A stretch of 14,757 nucleotides of DNA from Ectopseudomonas composti. Lineage in GTDB: Bacteria > Pseudomonadota > Gammaproteobacteria > Pseudomonadales > Pseudomonadaceae. A model generated the notes under the pieces. That model worked only from the letters and a program-made list of their open reading frames with translations. It ran no database searches and was not told the origin of the DNA. The first letter of the stretch is position 1. Every line of letters begins with the position of its first letter. The translations under genes and the position numbers were made by a program. Of the stretch, positions 13,184 to 14,757 are shown one piece after another. The DNA is taken from assembly GCA_946886245.1 (NCBI GenBank), contig CAMPIF010000051.1:1-14757 (forward strand), given 5' to 3'.

Positions 13184-13396
13184 ATGGAAGCGATACAGTT
13201 TTTGAGCCACGAGCAAGTCTGTGAGTTGACTGGCGCCAAGATAAGAGCGAAGCAAATCGAGGTCCTACGCAGAAACGGCATACCCCATACGATCAAAGCA
13301 AATGGCTGGCCATGTGTGATTGCGGCCAATCTATTGCCAGTGTCGAAGGTTAGCGTTGAGCGAGAAGTGACCTGGAGGTCGAGGAAGGCAGGATAG
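13184..13396 (+). CDS. DUF4224 small protein, integrase partner
   Basis: A 70-residue protein reading FLSHEQVCELTGAKIRAKQI followed by LRRNGIPHTIKANGWPCV. This is the DUF4224 pattern, a short domain that often precedes tyrosine recombinase genes of phages and islands. It resembles small MerR- or excisionase-like DNA-binding domains, so a role as excisionase or integrase regulator is plausible but unproven. I chose the ATG at 13184 (M-E-A-I-Q-F-L) over 13160, which lies in the -10 element. The stop TAG abuts the integrase ATG with no gap, so the two are coupled. Confidence 0.82.
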   Translation: MEAIQFLSHEQVCELTGAKIRAKQIEVLRRNGIPHTIKANGWPCVIAANLLPVSKVSVEREVTWRSRKAG

Positions 13397-14425
13397 ATGG
13401 GACGAAGACCAACAAACCTAGGGGCAATTCCGCGCCTGCGTGAGCGAAAACGCGGGAGCACGACATACTACTTCTATGACACCGGAGGTCGACCAAGGAA
13501 GGAGATTCCCCTTGGTCGAGATTACGGTCTGGCAATAATGAAGTACGCTGAACTTGAGCGCGATAGAACAGCTACAGAGCTACAACAGAAAGTCATTACG
13601 TTCGGGTATGTGGCAGGGAAATACCAAGTAGAGATTATTCCTACCAAGGCCCCCGGTACCCAAACGAAAAATCGCCAAGAACTACGCAAGCTACTAGAGT
13701 TTTTCGACGACCCGCCAGCCCCACTTGAAGCGATCCAGCCTCAACACATTCGCCAGTATCTACGCTGGCGGCAAACCGCTCCGATTAGCGCGAACAGGGA
13801 GAAGGCTCTTCTCTCAGCAATCTGGAACTATGCACGAGAGATGGGTTACACCGCTCTTGCTAATCCGTGCGCGGGAGTGAAAGGCAACAAGGAAAAGGGA
13901 CGCGACGTCTACATCGAAGACAGCCTCTTCCATGCCGTTTACTCAGAAGCGGATTCTGGCTTACGCGATGCGATGGACTTGGTTTATCTGACAGGACAAC
14001 GTCCTGGAGATACCTTGCGTATGGACGAGCGAGACATCAGAGACGGACATCTGCATGTAAAGCAGTCAAAAACTGGCACCAAACGCCGCATTGAGGTTAC
14101 AGGCGAACTTCGCCTGCTACTGGAAAGGATCAAAGCTCGAAAAGCAGGCCACAAAGTGCGCTCGACCAGACTGGTAGTGGCGGAGGATGGAACCTCTATG
14201 ACTCCGGCAATGCTCCGCTCCCGGTTCGACAAGGCTAGAAAGGCGGCAGGTATCGAAAAAGCAGAGTTTCAGCTACGTGATCTACGGGCCAAAGCAGGCA
14301 CCGACACGGCTGAATCAAGCGGAGACATCCTGAAAGCTAGAGACCAGCTTGGCCACACCACGGTAGTCATGACGGAGCATTACATCAGGGAGCGGCGAGG
14401 AAAAAAAGTGTCGCCAACAAGGTAA
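13397..14425 (+). CDS. int: Tyrosine recombinase, integrase of the island
   Basis: A 342-residue phage-type integrase. The N-terminal region (MGRRPTNLGAIPRLRERKRG, then STTYYFYDTGGRPRKEIPLG) suits an arm-binding domain. A core-binding SAM-like domain spans about 68-160. The catalytic domain has Arg202 (LTGQRPGDTLRM), Lys225 (KQSKTGTKRR), the box LRDLRAKAGTD with Arg297, His320 (DQLGHTTVV) and the nucleophile Tyr329 (MTEHYIRER). In the HxxR box the first position is Arg294 instead of His, a change also seen in active relatives. The gene points toward the 3' end of tRNA-Leu 70 nt away, as usual for tRNA-targeting island integrases. It should catalyse integration and excision at that tRNA. Confidence 0.93.
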   Translation: MGRRPTNLGAIPRLRERKRGSTTYYFYDTGGRPRKEIPLGRDYGLAIMKYAELERDRTATELQQKVITFGYVAGKYQVEIIPTKAPGTQTKNRQELRKLLEFFDDPPAPLEAIQPQHIRQYLRWRQTAPISANREKALLSAIWNYAREMGYTALANPCAGVKGNKEKGRDVYIEDSLFHAVYSEADSGLRDAMDLVYLTGQRPGDTLRMDERDIRDGHLHVKQSKTGTKRRIEVTGELRLLLERIKARKAGHKVRSTRLVVAEDGTSMTPAMLRSRFDKARKAAGIEKAEFQLRDLRAKAGTDTAESSGDILKARDQLGHTTVVMTEHYIRERRGKKVSPTR

Positions 14426-14460
14426 TTGCGGAAAAAAACTGGAATTGCGGAAAAAGTGGG
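14424..14460 (+). repeat. Tandem 18-19 bp repeats, possible integrase arm sites
   Basis: AATTGCGGAAAAAaaactgg (14424-14442) is followed at once by AATTGCGGAAAAAgtggg (14443-14460); the first 13 bases are identical and the period is 19 bp. They begin inside the int stop codon and lie between int and the tRNA 3' end, where integrase arm-type binding sites are often found. The A-tract could also bend the DNA. Confidence 0.5.
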
Positions 14461-14495
14461 AAGAGAGCCGATATCTGTAAGTGCTTGATTTTAAA

Positions 14496-14535
14496 TGGTG
14501 CCCGAAGCCGGACTCGAACCGGCACGCCATTGCTG
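14496..14535 (-). other. Probable attachment-site region (att) in the 3' half of tRNA-Leu
   Basis: Tyrosine recombinases of this type usually cross over in the T-arm to 3' end of a tRNA, leaving a direct repeat of that segment at the far end of the element. The nearby outward-facing integrase and tandem repeats make this the likely junction. I found no second copy in the window, so the limits and the other att end are unknown. Confidence 0.45.
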
Positions 14536-14582
14536 GCGAGAGATTTTAAGTCTCCTGCGTCTACCGATTTCGCCATTCGGGC
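14496..14582 (-). tRNA. tRNA-Leu (anticodon UAA)
   Basis: The minus strand reads GCCCGAATGGCGAAATCGGT onward, with a 7-bp acceptor stem (GCCCGAA/TTCGGGC), anticodon loop CTTAAAA giving TAA, a long variable arm typical of class II tRNA (TCGCCAGCAATGGCG), the T-loop GGTTCGAGTCC, and encoded ACCA. The length of 87 nt including CCA is normal for tRNA-Leu. The element's integrase ends 70 nt from its 3' end. The tRNA is intact, as expected when an element restores the 3' end on insertion. Confidence 0.97.
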
Positions 14583-14605
14583 GGTAGCGCTGTGCGAAGG
14601 ACCGG

Positions 14606-14634
14606 ACTATATACAGCCCTCCCTGCCCCCGCAA
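14606..14634 (-). promoter_or_regulatory. Promoter of tRNA-Leu
   Basis: On the minus strand -35 TTGCGG (14629-14634) and -10 TATAGT (14606-14611) are 17 bp apart, about 24 nt before the tRNA 5' end. A GC-rich discriminator (CCGG) follows the -10, typical of stringently controlled stable-RNA promoters. Confidence 0.6.
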
Positions 14635-14664
14635 GCCATGCAAAAGCACATCAGGGATAATGAA

Positions 14665-14699
14665 AAAGGCCTCGTAAATCATGGATCTACGAGGCCTTT
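14665..14699 (-). terminator. Rho-independent terminator between tRNA-Cys and tRNA-Leu
   Basis: A perfect 12-bp stem (AAAGGCCTCGTA / TACGAGGCCTTT, 14665-14676 with 14688-14699, 11-nt loop) is followed on the minus strand by a T-run (CCTTTTTC). It lies 5 nt after the tRNA-Cys 3' end, so it ends the tRNA-Cys transcript before tRNA-Leu. Confidence 0.8.
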
Positions 14700-14704
14700 C
14701 AGAT

Positions 14705-14757
14705 TGGAGGCTGAGGTCGGAATCGAACCGGCGTTCACGGATTTGCAATCCGGTGCA
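14705..14757 (-). tRNA. tRNA-Cys (anticodon GCA), 5' part outside the window
   Basis: The minus strand gives GGATTGCAAATCC (anticodon GCA in its loop), a variable loop, the T-arm GCCGGTTCGATTCCGAC and the 3' end ending U-CCA; U at the discriminator position is a mark of tRNA-Cys. The window ends inside the anticodon stem region, so about 20 nt of the 5' end are missing. Tandem tRNA-Cys/tRNA-Leu genes are a known gammaproteobacterial arrangement, usually with a tRNA-Gly before them. Confidence 0.92.

Noticed and set aside
13144..13535. Minus-strand frames opposite DUF4224 and the start of int
   Set aside because: Antisense to recognisable coding sequence, with no family features.

Overview
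The window looks like the distal end of an integrative and conjugative element (ICE) or genomic island, joined to its chromosomal tRNA site in a GC-rich gammaproteobacterium, most likely Pseudomonas or a close relative. This rests on four things: a trb-type conjugation gene at the left edge, a tyrosine recombinase running toward the 3' end of a tRNA-Leu(UAA) gene at the right, a tRNA-Cys next to that tRNA, and cargo families common in pseudomonad islands. Family names come from reading the proteins; no database search was possible.

Layout, left to right. (1) 1-967: the end of the conjugation operon, with a 5'-cut trbI and a small DUF2274 gene overlapping it. (2) 1020-1830: a HigBA-type toxin-antitoxin locus whose toxin looks dead (ATA where ATG is expected, plus an apparent 12-residue internal deletion) while the antitoxin is intact, then a small unknown gene. 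(3) 1945-3786, minus strand: a complete AbiEi/AbiEii type IV toxin-antitoxin or phage-defence pair with two 28-bp direct repeats upstream. (4) 3812-4174: a short unrecognised reading frame and an array of about seven 20-24 bp repeats that resembles transposon-end or iteron DNA. (5) 4221-6949: a chromate-resistance operon chrB-chrA-rhodanese (chrE-like), with an inverted-repeat operator over the chrB start and a hairpin after the last gene. (6) 6961-11700: a metal-handling cluster. On the minus strand are a 44-residue secreted protein ending in YHCH and a tightly packed operon rcnR-like, rcnA, yqaA-like, traX-like. Divergently, across a C/G-tract palindrome, lie a His-rich membrane protein, a HupE/UreJ-type permease and a transmembrane anchor protein. 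(7) 11702-13004, minus strand: remnants of an ATPase-based, probably defence, operon (C-terminal part of a TrlF-like ATPase and a 27-codon stub). (8) 13136-14582: DUF4224 gene, integrase, tandem repeats of possible arm-site type, and tRNA-Leu; then a terminator and the start-truncated tRNA-Cys.

How it fits together: conjugation and integration functions bracket a cargo of metal resistance (chromate export with a ChrB regulator; nickel/cobalt export by RcnA under a Cys-His-Cys sensor) and defence or stabilisation modules in different states of decay. The most unusual points are the repeat array at 4010-4174, the decayed HigB beside an intact HigA, the coupling of yqaA and traX genes to rcnA, the unannotated YHCH peptide, and the His-rich/HupE/anchor trio that shares a control region with the nickel regulator.
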